Assembly: GCF_003732275.1 (NCBI RefSeq)
Contig: NZ_MOBM01000038.1
Location: forward strand, 434,001 to 498,000
DNA length: 64,000 bases
From: Pseudomonas frederiksbergensis
GTDB lineage: Bacteria > Pseudomonadota > Gammaproteobacteria > Pseudomonadales > Pseudomonadaceae
Direction: 5' to 3'
This document shows, piece after piece, positions 53,306 to 62,820 of the stretch. A model generated the notes under the pieces. It was given only the letters and a program-made list of their open reading frames with translations, had not been told where the DNA came from and did not search any database. Position 1 is the stretch's first letter. Each line of letters begins with the position of its first letter. The translations under genes and the position numbers were made by a program.

Positions 53306-54436
53306 TCAATCAGGGGTGATCGCGGCAGCGGTATCAATACTCACCACCACCGACATCCCCGGCAGCAACCGCTCGCTCTGTTCCTGATCGGCATCGACGG
53401 TGATCCGCACCGGCACCCGCTGGGCGATCTTGACGAAGTTGCCGGTGGCATTATCGGCCTGGAGCAAACTGAACTCGGACCCTGTGGCCGGCGAAATCCG
53501 CTGTACCCGTCCGTGGAATTGACGATGGCTCAGCGCATCGACCGTGAAGCTCACCGGTTGGCCGACCCGCACGTTGTCCATCTGGGTTTCCTTCATGTTG
53601 GCGATCACCCACAACTGGTTCGGCACCAGCGCCATCAGCTGCGCCCCGGAGTTCACGTAGGCGCCAAGGCGCACACCGATCTGCCCGAGTTGCCCATCGC
53701 GCGGCGCCACCACGCGGGTGTTCGACAGGTCGATCCGTGCCAGTTGCACCGCCGCTTCAGCATTGGCCACCGCCGCTTCCAGCGAGCCGCGATTGACGAT
53801 CACCGTTTGCAGATCCTGCCGGGAGATTTCCAGATTAGCCTGGGCCTGCGCCACGGCGGCAATGGTCTGGGCATTGGCGGCCAGGGTCACGTCCAGTTCG
53901 CGTTTCGACACCGAACCATCGCTGACCAGCTCCTTGTTACGACGCAAATCCGCTTCACTTTTGCGCAACTGCGCCTGGGCGTCGGCGACGGCGGCCTGAC
54001 GCAACTTGATGGTCGCTTCGGCGCTGTTGCGTTGCTGCACCACGTTGGCCAGCGCGGCTTTCTCCACCGCCAATTGCGCCAGGGATTGATCGAGGCGCTG
54101 CTTGTAGATGCGGTCGTCGAGGCGCACCAGCAAATCCCCGGCCTTCACAAACTGAAAATCCTGCACCGGCACTTCGTACACGTAACCGCTGAGCTGCGGG
54201 CCAATGATCGTCACTTGGCCCCGCACCAGTGCGTTTTCCGTGGTCTCGACCGCGCTACTGAACGGCGGCAGTTGCCAGGCGTACAACACGATCAGCACGC
54301 CGACGATGGCAATCGCCGCAAAGCCCAAGGACGAGATGATCCGCACCCGCAGCGAACGCGGTTCGGTGCCCGGCGAGGATGGCGGCGTTACGCCCTCGGG
54401 GGTGGCGGCAATGGCGTTGGTGGTCGGTTCGGTCAT
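53306..54436 (-). CDS. HlyD/EmrA-type membrane fusion protein
   Basis: A 376-residue periplasmic adaptor. One N-terminal helix (about 38-60, IISSLGFAAIAIVGVLIVLY) anchors it. A lipoyl half (VTIIGPQLSGYVYEVPV), a long coiled coil of about 110 residues and the second half DLSNTRVVAPRDGQLGQIGV follow, then a beta-barrel. Its ATG overlaps the stop of the MFS gene (ATGA), so it is coupled to it. No outer-membrane factor gene is adjacent. Confidence 0.9.
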   Translation of the reverse strand: MTEPTTNAIAATPEGVTPPSSPGTEPRSLRVRIISSLGFAAIAIVGVLIVLYAWQLPPFSSAVETTENALVRGQVTIIGPQLSGYVYEVPVQDFQFVKAGDLLVRLDDRIYKQRLDQSLAQLAVEKAALANVVQQRNSAEATIKLRQAAVADAQAQLRKSEADLRRNKELVSDGSVSKRELDVTLAANAQTIAAVAQAQANLEISRQDLQTVIVNRGSLEAAVANAEAAVQLARIDLSNTRVVAPRDGQLGQIGVRLGAYVNSGAQLMALVPNQLWVIANMKETQMDNVRVGQPVSFTVDALSHRQFHGRVQRISPATGSEFSLLQADNATGNFVKIAQRVPVRITVDADQEQSERLLPGMSVVVSIDTAAAITPD

Positions 54437-56097
54437 GGAGAAGTGGCACCGCTGGGTTGTACGGTTGGAGTGGCAGGCGCCGGGGCGACAGTTTGGGTGG
54501 TGCTCATCAGCCACAGGGCGCGAATGGAGATCCAGATCATGGTCAGCACCGCGATCACGGCAATCAGCATGAACACATCGTTATAGGCTAGAACATTGGC
54601 CTCGCGGGTGGCCGCGGCGGCCAGGCTGCGAATGCCCTGCAGGTTGCGCAGGCTCGGGTCGGCGATCACCGAGCCGACCGCGTTGCCACCGCTCTGTACC
54701 CGCGCAGCCACACGCGGATCAAGCAGGGTCAGCTGCTCGACGATGTGGCTGGAGTGGAACTTCTCGCGCACGATCTGGAACGTCCCCAGCAATGCCGCGC
54801 CAATCAGGCCACCGAGGTTCTGGCAAATACCGAACAGCACCGAGAAACTTACCAGGTTACGGGGGCTGGACAGCACGTTGCGCATGCCGTAGACCATGGT
54901 CGGCCCGAGAAAAAACGTCCCGCCGAAGGCCAGCAGGAACTGGCTGAAATACAAGTTTTCCGGACGGGTCAGGTTGTTCGAATAGCTGTCCATCACCGAG
55001 CCGACCGCCATCAGCGCGAGAGAGATGTTCAGCGGCATGATCAGGTGTTTGGGATCGATGGTCAGGGCACTGGTGGCCAGACCGGCAATGCTGCCGATCA
55101 ACATCACCACATACAGACTGTGCAGTTGCTGACTGCTCATGTTCAGCGTCTGCATGAACCCCACCGCGCCGGTGGATTGTTCCGACGTCACCATTCGGAT
55201 CAGAATCACCGCCAAGGCCAGGCGAATCATCGCCCCGCTGCCGAGCCAGCGGGTCATCAGCATCGGGTTGCTGCGGTTGTGCTCGATGGCCAGGCCCGTG
55301 AGGATCAACACGATCGAGGCCGCCGAGGCCACGCCGATCCACTGCGCTTCGAGCCACCAGTCGATCCGCCCCAAGGACAGCACCGCGCAAAGCAAGGCCA
55401 CGCCGCTGGCAAGGATGGCGAAGGTCAGGAAGTCGAGTTTTTCGAAGGTCTTGAAGCGATCACCCGGCGGCAATTTCAGCAGGAATACGCAGCCCAGGGA
55501 CAACAGCGCCATGCCCAGTTCGAACAGATACAAGCCGCGCCATTCGGCGATTTGCAGCAGGTCTTCGGAGAACAACCGCGCCATCGGCAACGCCAGTTGT
55601 GAGGTGCCGAGGCCCAACACCAGCGCCTTCATCCGCCATTTCGCCGGGAAGGCCTGGATCATGTAATACAGGCCCAGCGAACTCAGCGCCGCGCCGACCA
55701 TGCCGTGGGCCGCGCGCACGGCAATCGCCGAACTCAGGTCGTTGACGAACAAATGGCCGAAGGTCACCAGGGCATAGAGCATCAGGAATACTTCGGTGAA
55801 CGCCCGCAAGCCGAACTGCTGGCGAAACTTCACCAGCAGCAGGTTCATCGATACGTTGGTCATCACATAGGCCGCCGGCAACCAGGCCATCTCGGCGGTG
55901 GTCGCCCCCAACGCGCCTTGCAGGTAAGGCAGGTTGGCGATCACCAGCGAGTTGCCGAGGCCGCCGGTCAATGCCACCAGCAAACCCACCAACGCATAGG
56001 CCAGCCGTCTGGGGTTGGAGTGCAATGGCGTCGAAGGCGAACCGGGCAGGCTGGGGCGCTCGTGAGGCTGCCAGTTGCGCGGGGTGTAGTGATCCAT
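54433..56097 (-). CDS. DHA2-family MFS efflux transporter (EmrB-like)
   Basis: A 554-residue inner-membrane antiporter with about 14 helices. NSLVIANLPYLQGALGATTA and EMAWLPAAYVMTNVSMNLLL are the usual DHA2 opening, where motif D1 often contains the aspartate that is here replaced by S (GNSLVIANL). The chain includes an AAATREANVLAYNDVFMLI segment before the last helix, as in EmrB relatives. It is the first gene of an efflux operon with the EmrA-type adaptor. The substrate is unknown. Confidence 0.9.
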   Translation of the reverse strand: MDHYTPRNWQPHERPSLPGSPSTPLHSNPRRLAYALVGLLVALTGGLGNSLVIANLPYLQGALGATTAEMAWLPAAYVMTNVSMNLLLVKFRQQFGLRAFTEVFLMLYALVTFGHLFVNDLSSAIAVRAAHGMVGAALSSLGLYYMIQAFPAKWRMKALVLGLGTSQLALPMARLFSEDLLQIAEWRGLYLFELGMALLSLGCVFLLKLPPGDRFKTFEKLDFLTFAILASGVALLCAVLSLGRIDWWLEAQWIGVASAASIVLILTGLAIEHNRSNPMLMTRWLGSGAMIRLALAVILIRMVTSEQSTGAVGFMQTLNMSSQQLHSLYVVMLIGSIAGLATSALTIDPKHLIMPLNISLALMAVGSVMDSYSNNLTRPENLYFSQFLLAFGGTFFLGPTMVYGMRNVLSSPRNLVSFSVLFGICQNLGGLIGAALLGTFQIVREKFHSSHIVEQLTLLDPRVAARVQSGGNAVGSVIADPSLRNLQGIRSLAAAATREANVLAYNDVFMLIAVIAVLTMIWISIRALWLMSTTQTVAPAPATPTVQPSGATSP

Positions 56098-56160
56098 TCA
56101 ATGGCCTTGTTTCGGGAAGGTTGTCAGTTTGCCGGAAAATCTCAGCCGAAACACAAAACC

Positions 56161-56254
56161 CTTGTGGGAGCGAGCCTGCTCGCGATGGCGGATTGTCAGC
56201 TGATATCAATGTTGAATGTCAGACCGCTATCGCGAGCAGGCTCGCTCCCACAAG
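56161..56254. repeat. REPIN, GCGAGCAGGCTCGC type
   Basis: Opposed copies cttgtgggagcgagcctgct (from 56161) and the complement ending cccacaag at 56254, upstream of the porin gene. Confidence 0.9.
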
Positions 56255-56266
56255 GGGACGATGTGA

Positions 56267-56333
56267 TCGTACAACTTGTGATTGACATTCGTGCAAAGCC
56301 TCGCAAATAATCGCCGCCAATGTTGTACGACGA
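56267..56333 (+). promoter_or_regulatory. Inverted TCGTACAAC elements, candidate GntR-type operators
   Basis: TCGTACAAC (56267-56275) and its exact inverse GTTGTACGA (56322-56330) lie 46-112 bases before the porin start. TTGTACGACGA (56323-56333) fits the FadR-subfamily form TNGTNNNACNA. A one-mismatch copy, AAGTCATACGA (57920-57930), lies before udh. Confidence 0.4.
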
Positions 56334-56378
56334 CGTATAACAAAAAATAAAAATAACAAAAAACCAGGGAGCGTTACT

Positions 56379-57674
56379 GTGAGCAGACTCGCCCGCAATT
56401 CCTTCACCAGCACCCCTCACCCCACCTTCGCCCGTCGCCATACCCTCAGTTTGATCGGTTGCAGCAGCCTGGCCCTCGCCCTGCCCATGACCAGCCAGGC
56501 CGAAGGTTTCGTCGATGACGCCAAGGCCACGCTGAACCTGCGTAACGCCTACATCAATCGCAACTTCACCAATCCGAACAACGCCCAAGGCAAGGCTGAA
56601 GAGTGGACGCAAAACTTCATCCTCGACGCTAAATCCGGCTTCACCCAGGGCCCCGTCGGTTTCGGCATGGATGTGCTCGGTATGTACTCGCAGAAACTCG
56701 ACGGCGGTAAGGGTACGGGCGGCACGCAGTTGCTGCCGATCCATGATGACGGTCGCCCCGCGGACAATTTCGGTCGTCTGGGCGTGGCGCTGAAAGCCAA
56801 GGTGTCGAAAACCGAATTGAAGGTCGGGGAATGGATGCCGGTGCTGCCGATCCTGCGCTCCGATGATGGTCGCTCGCTGCCGCAAACCTTCCGCGGCGGC
56901 CAGGTCACCTCCACCGAGCTCAGCGGCCTGACGCTCTACGGCGGCCAGTTCCGCGGCAACAGCCCGCGCAATGACGCGAGCATGGAAGACATGTCGATGA
57001 ACGGCAGAGGCGCGTTCACCTCCGACCGCTTCAACTTCGGCGGCGGCGAGTATGCGTTCAATGAAAAACGCACTCAGGTCGGCGTCTGGTACGCGGAACT
57101 CAGCGACATTTATCAGCAGCAGTATTTCAACCTGAGCCACAGCCAGCCCATGGGCGATTGGACCCTGGGGGCCAACCTCGGTTACTTCATCGGCAAGGAA
57201 GACGGCAGTGCGCTGGCCGGCGATCTCGACAACAAAACCGCGTTCGCCCTGCTCTCGGCCAAATACGGCGGCAACACCTTCTATGTCGGCCTGCAAAAAC
57301 TCAGCGGCGACAACGCCTGGATGCGTGTCAACGGCACCAGCGGCGGCACGCTGGCCAACGACAGTTACAACGCCAGTTATGACAACGCCAAGGAACGCTC
57401 CTGGCAGGTGCGTCACGACTACAACTTCGTCGCCCTCGGCATCCCCGGCCTGACGCTGATGAACCGCTACATCAGCGGCGATAACGTACACACCGGCGCG
57501 ATCACCAACGGCAAGGAATGGGGCCGCGAATCGGAACTGGCCTACACCGTGCAAAGCGGCGCGCTAAAGAACCTCAACGTCAAATGGCGCAACGCGACCA
57601 TCCGCCGCGATTTCAGCACCAACGAATTTGATGAGAACAGGATCTTTATCAGTTACCCGATTTCGTTGTTGTAA
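56379..57674 (+). CDS. OprD-family outer-membrane porin
   Basis: A 431-residue 18-stranded-type porin with a signal peptide ending MTSQAEGF (about residue 45). OprD features include NLRNAYINRNF, LLPIHDDGRPADNFGRLGVA, KTELKVGEWMPVLPILRSDD, the late GLTLMNRYISGDNV and the C-terminal RIFISYPISLL. It starts with GTG after accagggagcg. Its position before udh suggests uptake of uronic acids or related sugars, as for OprD-type porins in such clusters. Confidence 0.92.
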   Translation: MSRLARNSFTSTPHPTFARRHTLSLIGCSSLALALPMTSQAEGFVDDAKATLNLRNAYINRNFTNPNNAQGKAEEWTQNFILDAKSGFTQGPVGFGMDVLGMYSQKLDGGKGTGGTQLLPIHDDGRPADNFGRLGVALKAKVSKTELKVGEWMPVLPILRSDDGRSLPQTFRGGQVTSTELSGLTLYGGQFRGNSPRNDASMEDMSMNGRGAFTSDRFNFGGGEYAFNEKRTQVGVWYAELSDIYQQQYFNLSHSQPMGDWTLGANLGYFIGKEDGSALAGDLDNKTAFALLSAKYGGNTFYVGLQKLSGDNAWMRVNGTSGGTLANDSYNASYDNAKERSWQVRHDYNFVALGIPGLTLMNRYISGDNVHTGAITNGKEWGRESELAYTVQSGALKNLNVKWRNATIRRDFSTNEFDENRIFISYPISLL

Positions 57675-57978
57675 GGCGCAGATCTTCTGCAGGCAGGATA
57701 CCCCCTTGTGGCGAGGGAGCTTGCTCCCGCTGGAGTGCGAAGCGCTCCCAATCCGATCACTGAATGTTCCTGAACTTCTGGATGGGGGCTGCTTCGCAGC
57801 CCAGCGGGAGCAAGCTCCCTCGCCACAGGTCAGTGAACTCATTGGATGAACATGACCCTCCGTCAATTTCAACCAAAGTGGCGTTGACAAGCACCGGAAA
57901 GCCTAACAATACTTCGTCCAAGTCATACGACAACCTACAACAAACCCAATAACTACAATTTTCTGTTCAGGGATTTAC
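57675..57978. other. 304-base gap before udh
   Basis: It contains a REPIN (57706-57828) and then an AT-richer stretch of about 120 bases that should hold the udh promoter. No gene is seen. Confidence 0.5.
57706..57828. repeat. REPIN, TGTGGCGAGGGAGCTTGCTCCCG type
   Basis: Outer arms 57706-57730 and 57804-57828 with an inner gctgcttcgcagc hairpin, the same layout as at 53.2 and 62.7 kb. Confidence 0.88.
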
Positions 57979-58791
57979 ATGACGACCACATCCCCATTCA
58001 ATCGCCTGCTCCTGACCGGCGCCGCCGGTGGCCTCGGTAAAGTCCTGCGCGAACGCCTGCGACCTTACGCCAACGTACTCCGTCTGTCGGACATCGCCGA
58101 CATGGCGCCAGCCATTGATGATCGCGAAGAAGTCGTGCCCTGCGACCTCGCCGACAAGCAAGCAGTACATCAACTGGTCGAAGGCGTGGATGCGATCCTG
58201 CACTTCGGCGGCGTGTCGGTGGAGCGTCCGTTCGAAGAGATCCTCGGCGCCAACATCTGCGGCGTGTTTCATATCTACGAAGCGGCCCGTCGCCATGGCG
58301 TGAAGCGGGTGATCTTCGCCAGTTCCAACCACGTCATCGGCTTTTACAAGCAGGACGAAGCCCTCGACGCCCACTCCCCTCGCCGCCCGGACAGCTATTA
58401 CGGTTTGTCCAAGTCCTACGGCGAAGACATGGCCAGTTTCTACTTCGATCGCTATGGCATCGAAACCGTCAGCATCCGCATCGGCTCCTCGTTCCCGGAA
58501 CCACAGAACCGCCGAATGATGAGCACCTGGCTGAGCTTCGACGACCTGACCCAACTGCTCGAACGCGCGCTGTACACCCCGAATGTCGGCCACACCGTGG
58601 TGTACGGCATGTCCGACAACAAGAGCATCTGGTGGGACAACCGATTCGCGGCGCACCTGGGTTATGCGCCCCAGGACACGTCCGAAGTCTTCCGCGAAAA
58701 AGTCGAAGCCCAACCAATGCCCGCCGAAGATGATCCGGCCCGGGTTTATCAGGGTGGCGCCTTTGTCGCGGCCGGGCCGTTCGGCGACTGA
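57979..58791 (+). CDS. udh: Uronate dehydrogenase
   Basis: A 270-residue NAD-dependent SDR of the extended type. It oxidises D-galacturonate and D-glucuronate to the aldarolactones. LLLTGAAGGLGKVLRERL binds NAD; ILHFGGVSVERPFEEILG, IFASSNHVIGFYKQDE, the catalytic YYGLSK (Tyr-x3-Lys) and IRIGSSFPEPQNRRM follow very closely the known Pseudomonas uronate dehydrogenases. A lactonase gene and a TRAP transporter follow on the same strand. Confidence 0.94.
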   Translation: MTTTSPFNRLLLTGAAGGLGKVLRERLRPYANVLRLSDIADMAPAIDDREEVVPCDLADKQAVHQLVEGVDAILHFGGVSVERPFEEILGANICGVFHIYEAARRHGVKRVIFASSNHVIGFYKQDEALDAHSPRRPDSYYGLSKSYGEDMASFYFDRYGIETVSIRIGSSFPEPQNRRMMSTWLSFDDLTQLLERALYTPNVGHTVVYGMSDNKSIWWDNRFAAHLGYAPQDTSEVFREKVEAQPMPAEDDPARVYQGGAFVAAGPFGD

Positions 58792-58836
58792 GCCCTCGCC
58801 AATCCCCACATAACAAAGCCAAGGGAATGCGTTGCC

Positions 58837-59730
58837 ATGCAAGCCGAATTGATTGTCGATGCCCGCAATGCGGTCGGTGAAAGCCCGGTGTGGGTCCCCG
58901 AGGAAAACGCCCTGTACTGGGTCGATATTCCGGCCGGTGGATTACAGCGCTGGAATGCCGACAGCGGGCACGTTCACGCCTGGAAAGCCCCGCAAATGCT
59001 TGCCTGCATCGCTCGTCACAGCGCGGGTGGCTGGGTCGCCGGCATGGAAAGCGGATTTTTTCACCTGCACCCGCACAACGATGGCAGCCTCGACAGCGAA
59101 CTGCTGGCCCACGTCGATCACGCCCGCCCCAACATGCGCCTGAACGATGGCCGCTGTGATCGTCAGGGCCGTTTTTGGGCCGGCAGCATGGTGCTGAACA
59201 TGGGCGCCAACGCCGCCGACGGCACGCTCTATCGCTACAGTGCCGGACAACGCGGGCCGCTCGACGCCCGGCTCAGCGGTTTCATCGTGCCCAACGGCCT
59301 GGGCTTCAGCCCGGACGGCAAGACCATGTACCTCTCGGATTCGCACCCGAATGTGCAGCAGATCTGGGCTTTCGATTACGACATCGATAGCGGCACGCCG
59401 TCCAACCGTCGGCTGTTTGTCGACATGCATCACTTCCTTGGCCGCCCCGATGGCGCGGCAGTGGATGCCGAAGGTTGTTATTGGATCTGCGCCAACGACG
59501 CCGGGCTGATTCACCGTTTCACCCCTGATGGCCGACTGGATCGTTCGCTCCCCGTGCCGGTGAAGAAACCGACCATGTGCGCCTTCGGTGGCAGCCAGCT
59601 CGACACTCTGTTTGTGACCTCGATCCGCCCCGCTGACGACCATGACGAACAGTCGCTGGCCGGCGGCGTGTTCGCTCTTAACCCCGGTGTCAAAGGCTTG
59701 CCGGAACCGGTGTTCAACGAATGGCTTTAA
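58837..59730 (+). CDS. SMP-30/gluconolactonase-family lactonase, probable uronolactonase
   Basis: A 297-residue six-bladed beta-propeller hydrolase. It has NAVGESPVWVPEENALYWVD at the start (metal Glu), RLNDGRCDRQGRFWAGSM (Asn and Asp), VPNGLGFSPDGKTMYLSDS and RPDGAAVDAEGCYWICANDA. Directly after udh, it probably opens the galactaro- or glucaro-lactone made by Udh to the aldarate. It lies 45 bases after the udh stop. Confidence 0.9.
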   Translation: MQAELIVDARNAVGESPVWVPEENALYWVDIPAGGLQRWNADSGHVHAWKAPQMLACIARHSAGGWVAGMESGFFHLHPHNDGSLDSELLAHVDHARPNMRLNDGRCDRQGRFWAGSMVLNMGANAADGTLYRYSAGQRGPLDARLSGFIVPNGLGFSPDGKTMYLSDSHPNVQQIWAFDYDIDSGTPSNRRLFVDMHHFLGRPDGAAVDAEGCYWICANDAGLIHRFTPDGRLDRSLPVPVKKPTMCAFGGSQLDTLFVTSIRPADDHDEQSLAGGVFALNPGVKGLPEPVFNEWL

Positions 59731-59791
59731 CCCCGCCTGCTGCATCGCTGTGCCTTGAATAAAAAAAACAACAAGACTGGAGACGCACCCC

Positions 59792-60775
59792 ATGGACTTC
59801 AAACGCACCTTGCTCGCCGCCGCACTTCCCATCACCGCAGCGCTCACCTTCACCCTCAGCAGCGCCGCCCAGGCGCTGGAAATCAAATTCGCCGACATTC
59901 ACCCCGCCGGTTACCCGACCGTGGTCGCCGAGGAACAGCTGGGTAAAACCCTGGTGGCCGACAGCAACGGCAAACTGACGTTCAAGATGTTCGCCGGCGG
60001 TGTGCTCGGTTCGGAAAAAGAAGTCATCGAACAGGCCCAGGTCGGCGCTATTCAAATGGCCCGGGTCAGCCTCGGCATCGTCGGGCCAGTGGTGCCGGAC
60101 GTGAACGTGTTCAACATGCCGTTCGTGTTCCGCGACCAGGCGCACATGCGCAATGTCATCGACGGTGAGGTCGGCGATGAGATCCTCGACAAGATCACCA
60201 ACTCCGAATTCAACCTGGTCGCCCTGGCCTGGATGGACGGCGGCACGCGCAATATCTACACCAAAAAACCGGTACGCAGCCTCGCCGACCTCAAAGGCAT
60301 GAAGATCCGCGTGCAAGGCAACCCGATGTTCATCGATACCATCAACGCCATGGGCGGCAACGGCATTGCCATGGACACCGGCGAGATATTCAGTGCATTG
60401 CAGACCGGGGTTATCGACGGCGCGGAAAACAACCCGCCGACCCTGCTCGAACACAACCACTACCAGAACGCCAAGTTCTACAGCCTGACCGGGCACCTGA
60501 TCCTGCCCGAGCCAATCGTGATGTCGAAAATCACTTGGGAAAAACTCAGCCCCGAGCAGCAAGTGCTGGTGAAAAAAGCCGCCAAAGCCGCACAGGCCCA
60601 GGAGCGCACGCTGTGGGATGCGAAGTCGGCCAGCAGTGAAGAAAAACTCAAGGCTGCCGGCGTCGAGTTCATCACCGTCGACAAAAAACCTTTCTATGAA
60701 GCCACGGCTTCGGTCCGGGAAAAATACGGCGCGCCTTACGCCGACCTGATCAAGCGCATCGAAGCCGTTCAGTAA
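59792..60775 (+). CDS. TRAP transporter substrate-binding protein, DctP-type
   Basis: A 327-residue periplasmic binding protein with a signal peptide ending SSAAQALEIKF (about residue 28). The DctP core VMSKITWEKLSPEQQ, the carboxylate-binding arginine region GMKIRVQGNPMFIDTINAMG and FSALQTGVIDGAENNP are typical. It starts after ctggagacgcaccc. In context the ligand is probably a hexuronate. Confidence 0.93.
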   Translation: MDFKRTLLAAALPITAALTFTLSSAAQALEIKFADIHPAGYPTVVAEEQLGKTLVADSNGKLTFKMFAGGVLGSEKEVIEQAQVGAIQMARVSLGIVGPVVPDVNVFNMPFVFRDQAHMRNVIDGEVGDEILDKITNSEFNLVALAWMDGGTRNIYTKKPVRSLADLKGMKIRVQGNPMFIDTINAMGGNGIAMDTGEIFSALQTGVIDGAENNPPTLLEHNHYQNAKFYSLTGHLILPEPIVMSKITWEKLSPEQQVLVKKAAKAAQAQERTLWDAKSASSEEKLKAAGVEFITVDKKPFYEATASVREKYGAPYADLIKRIEAVQ

Positions 60776-60851
60776 CCCTCCCTGCATTCATGAAAGGCCC
60801 GGTACCGTTGACGAGTGGATCGTCAGCGGCGCCCGGTTACGGTGAAACCCG

Positions 60852-61379
60852 ATGAAGAATCTGCTGCTGCGCATCAACGACAGGATTTACATGACCTGCA
60901 TCTGGGTCGCCGGCCTGTCGGTCCTGACCATTGCCCTGATCATTCCCTGGGGCGTCTTCGCCCGTTACGTCCTCGGCACCGGTTCAAGCTGGCCAGAGCC
61001 CACCGCGATTTTGCTGATGATGGTCTTCACCTTCATCGGTGCCGCCGCCAGTTATCGCGCCGGAGCGCACATGGCCGTGGCCATGCTCACCGAGCGCATG
61101 CCCCCCGAACTGCGCAAGACCATGAGCATCGTTTCGCAGCTGCTGATGGCGACCATTTGCCTGTTCATGGCCATCTGGGGCACCAAGCTCTGTATGTCCA
61201 CCTGGAATCAGTTCATGAGCTCCCTGCCCACCCTGCGCGTGGGCATCACGTATATGCCTATTCCTGTTGGCGGTGTGCTGACGCTGATTTTCGTGCTGGA
61301 AAAACTCTTGCTCGGTGACCAGAGCAACCGTCGGGTCGTGCGTTTCGACCTGGTTGAAGAAAGCGAAGGTGCCGCATAA
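60852..61379 (+). CDS. TRAP transporter small permease, DctQ-type
   Basis: A 175-residue inner-membrane protein with four hydrophobic helices (about 15-40, 50-70, 90-110 and 130-150). It carries SWPEPTAILLMMVFTFIGAA and YRAGAHMAVAML, the DctQ signature region. Its stop is directly followed by the ATG of the large subunit. Confidence 0.92.
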   Translation: MKNLLLRINDRIYMTCIWVAGLSVLTIALIIPWGVFARYVLGTGSSWPEPTAILLMMVFTFIGAAASYRAGAHMAVAMLTERMPPELRKTMSIVSQLLMATICLFMAIWGTKLCMSTWNQFMSSLPTLRVGITYMPIPVGGVLTLIFVLEKLLLGDQSNRRVVRFDLVEESEGAA

Positions 61380-62660
61380 ATGGACGCTCTGATTCTGCTC
61401 GGCAGTTTTATCGCTTTGATCCTGATCGGCATGCCGGTCGCTTACGCCCTGGGGCTTTCTGCCCTGATCGGTGCGTGGTGGATCGACATCCCGTTCCAGG
61501 CGCTGATGATTCAGGTCGCCGGCGGTGTTAACAAATTCTCGTTGCTGGCGATTCCGTTCTTCGTGCTCGCTGGCGCGATCATGGCCGAGGGCGGCATGTC
61601 CCGGCGACTGGTGGCGTTTGCCGGGGTGTTGGTGGGGTTCGTGCGCGGCGGCTTGTCGCTGGTGAACATCATGGCTTCGACTTTCTTCGGCGCGATTTCC
61701 GGCTCTTCGGTGGCGGACACGGCGTCGGTCGGTTCGGTGCTGATTCCGGAAATGGAGCGTCGCGGCTACCCGCGGGATTTCTCCACAGCGGTGACGGTCA
61801 GCGGTTCGGTGCAAGCCCTGTTGACGCCGCCCAGCCATAACTCAGTGCTCTACTCGCTGGCCGCTGGCGGGACCGTTTCGATCGCCTCGCTGTTCATGGC
61901 CGGCGTGGTGCCGGGCCTGTTGATGAGCGCGTGCCTGATGGTGCTGTGCCTGATTTTCGCCAGAAAGCGCAATTACCCCAAGGGCGAAGTCATTCCGCTC
62001 AAGGAGGCGCTGAAAATCTGCGGTGAAGCGATGTGGGGCATGATGGCGATGGTCATCATTCTCGGCGGCATTCTCTCGGGCATCTTCACCGCCACCGAAT
62101 CGGCGGCGATCGCGGTGCTGTGGTCGTTCTTCGTCACCATGTTCATCTACCGCGACTACAAGTGGAGTGAGCTGCCCAAGTTGATGCACCGCACGGTGCG
62201 CACCATCTCGATCGTGATGATCCTGATCGGCTTCGCCGCCAGCTTCGGCTACATCATGACGCTGATGCAGATCCCGGCGAAGATCACCACGATGTTCCTG
62301 ACCCTGTCGGACAACCGTTACGTGATCCTGATGTGCATCAACGTGATGCTGTTGTTGCTCGGCACGGTGATGGACATGGCGCCGCTGATCCTGATCCTCA
62401 CGCCGATTCTGATGCCGGTGATTCTGGGCATTGGCGTGGACCCGGTGCAGTTCGGCATGATCATGCTGGTGAACCTGGGGATCGGCTTGATCACACCGCC
62501 GGTGGGCGCGGTGCTGTTTGTCGGCTCGGCGGTGGGCAAGGTCAGCATCGAAAGCACCGTGAAAGCGCTGCTGCCGTTCTATGGCGTGCTGTTCCTGGTG
62601 CTGATGGCCGTGACTTACATTCCCGCCATTTCGCTGTGGTTGCCGCATTTGGTGTTGTAA
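61380..62660 (+). CDS. TRAP transporter large permease, DctM-type
   Basis: A 426-residue inner-membrane protein with about 12 helices that energises uptake, probably with sodium. DctM motifs are FFGAISGSSVADTASVGSVL, LLTPPSHNSVLYSLAAGG and VNLGIGLITPPVGAVLFVGS. It is the last gene of the udh-lactonase-DctPQM row and is followed by a REPIN. Confidence 0.95.
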   Translation: MDALILLGSFIALILIGMPVAYALGLSALIGAWWIDIPFQALMIQVAGGVNKFSLLAIPFFVLAGAIMAEGGMSRRLVAFAGVLVGFVRGGLSLVNIMASTFFGAISGSSVADTASVGSVLIPEMERRGYPRDFSTAVTVSGSVQALLTPPSHNSVLYSLAAGGTVSIASLFMAGVVPGLLMSACLMVLCLIFARKRNYPKGEVIPLKEALKICGEAMWGMMAMVIILGGILSGIFTATESAAIAVLWSFFVTMFIYRDYKWSELPKLMHRTVRTISIVMILIGFAASFGYIMTLMQIPAKITTMFLTLSDNRYVILMCINVMLLLLGTVMDMAPLILILTPILMPVILGIGVDPVQFGMIMLVNLGIGLITPPVGAVLFVGSAVGKVSIESTVKALLPFYGVLFLVLMAVTYIPAISLWLPHLVL

Positions 62661-62680
62661 CAACGGCTGGCAAATCTCCC

Positions 62681-62802
62681 TGTGGCGAGGGAGCTTGCTC
62701 CCGTTGGCTCGCGCAGCGGGCCCCAGCAATCTTCCCGAGGGACCGAGTTATCTGGATTTACGACTGCTTCGCAGCCGAACGGGAGCAAGCTCCCTCGCCA
62801 CA
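62681..62802. repeat. REPIN, TGTGGCGAGGGAGCTTGCTCCCG type
   Basis: Outer arms ctgtggcgagggagcttgct (from 62681) and the complement ending cgccaca at 62802, with an inner gactgcttcgcagcc piece. Confidence 0.88.
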
Positions 62803-62820
62803 AAAAACCTCATGCAGCCA

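Noticed and set aside
53162..54586. A 474-codon plus-strand frame opposite the EmrA-type gene
   Set aside because: Antisense shadow with low-complexity HRHR-type translation, beginning inside a REPIN.
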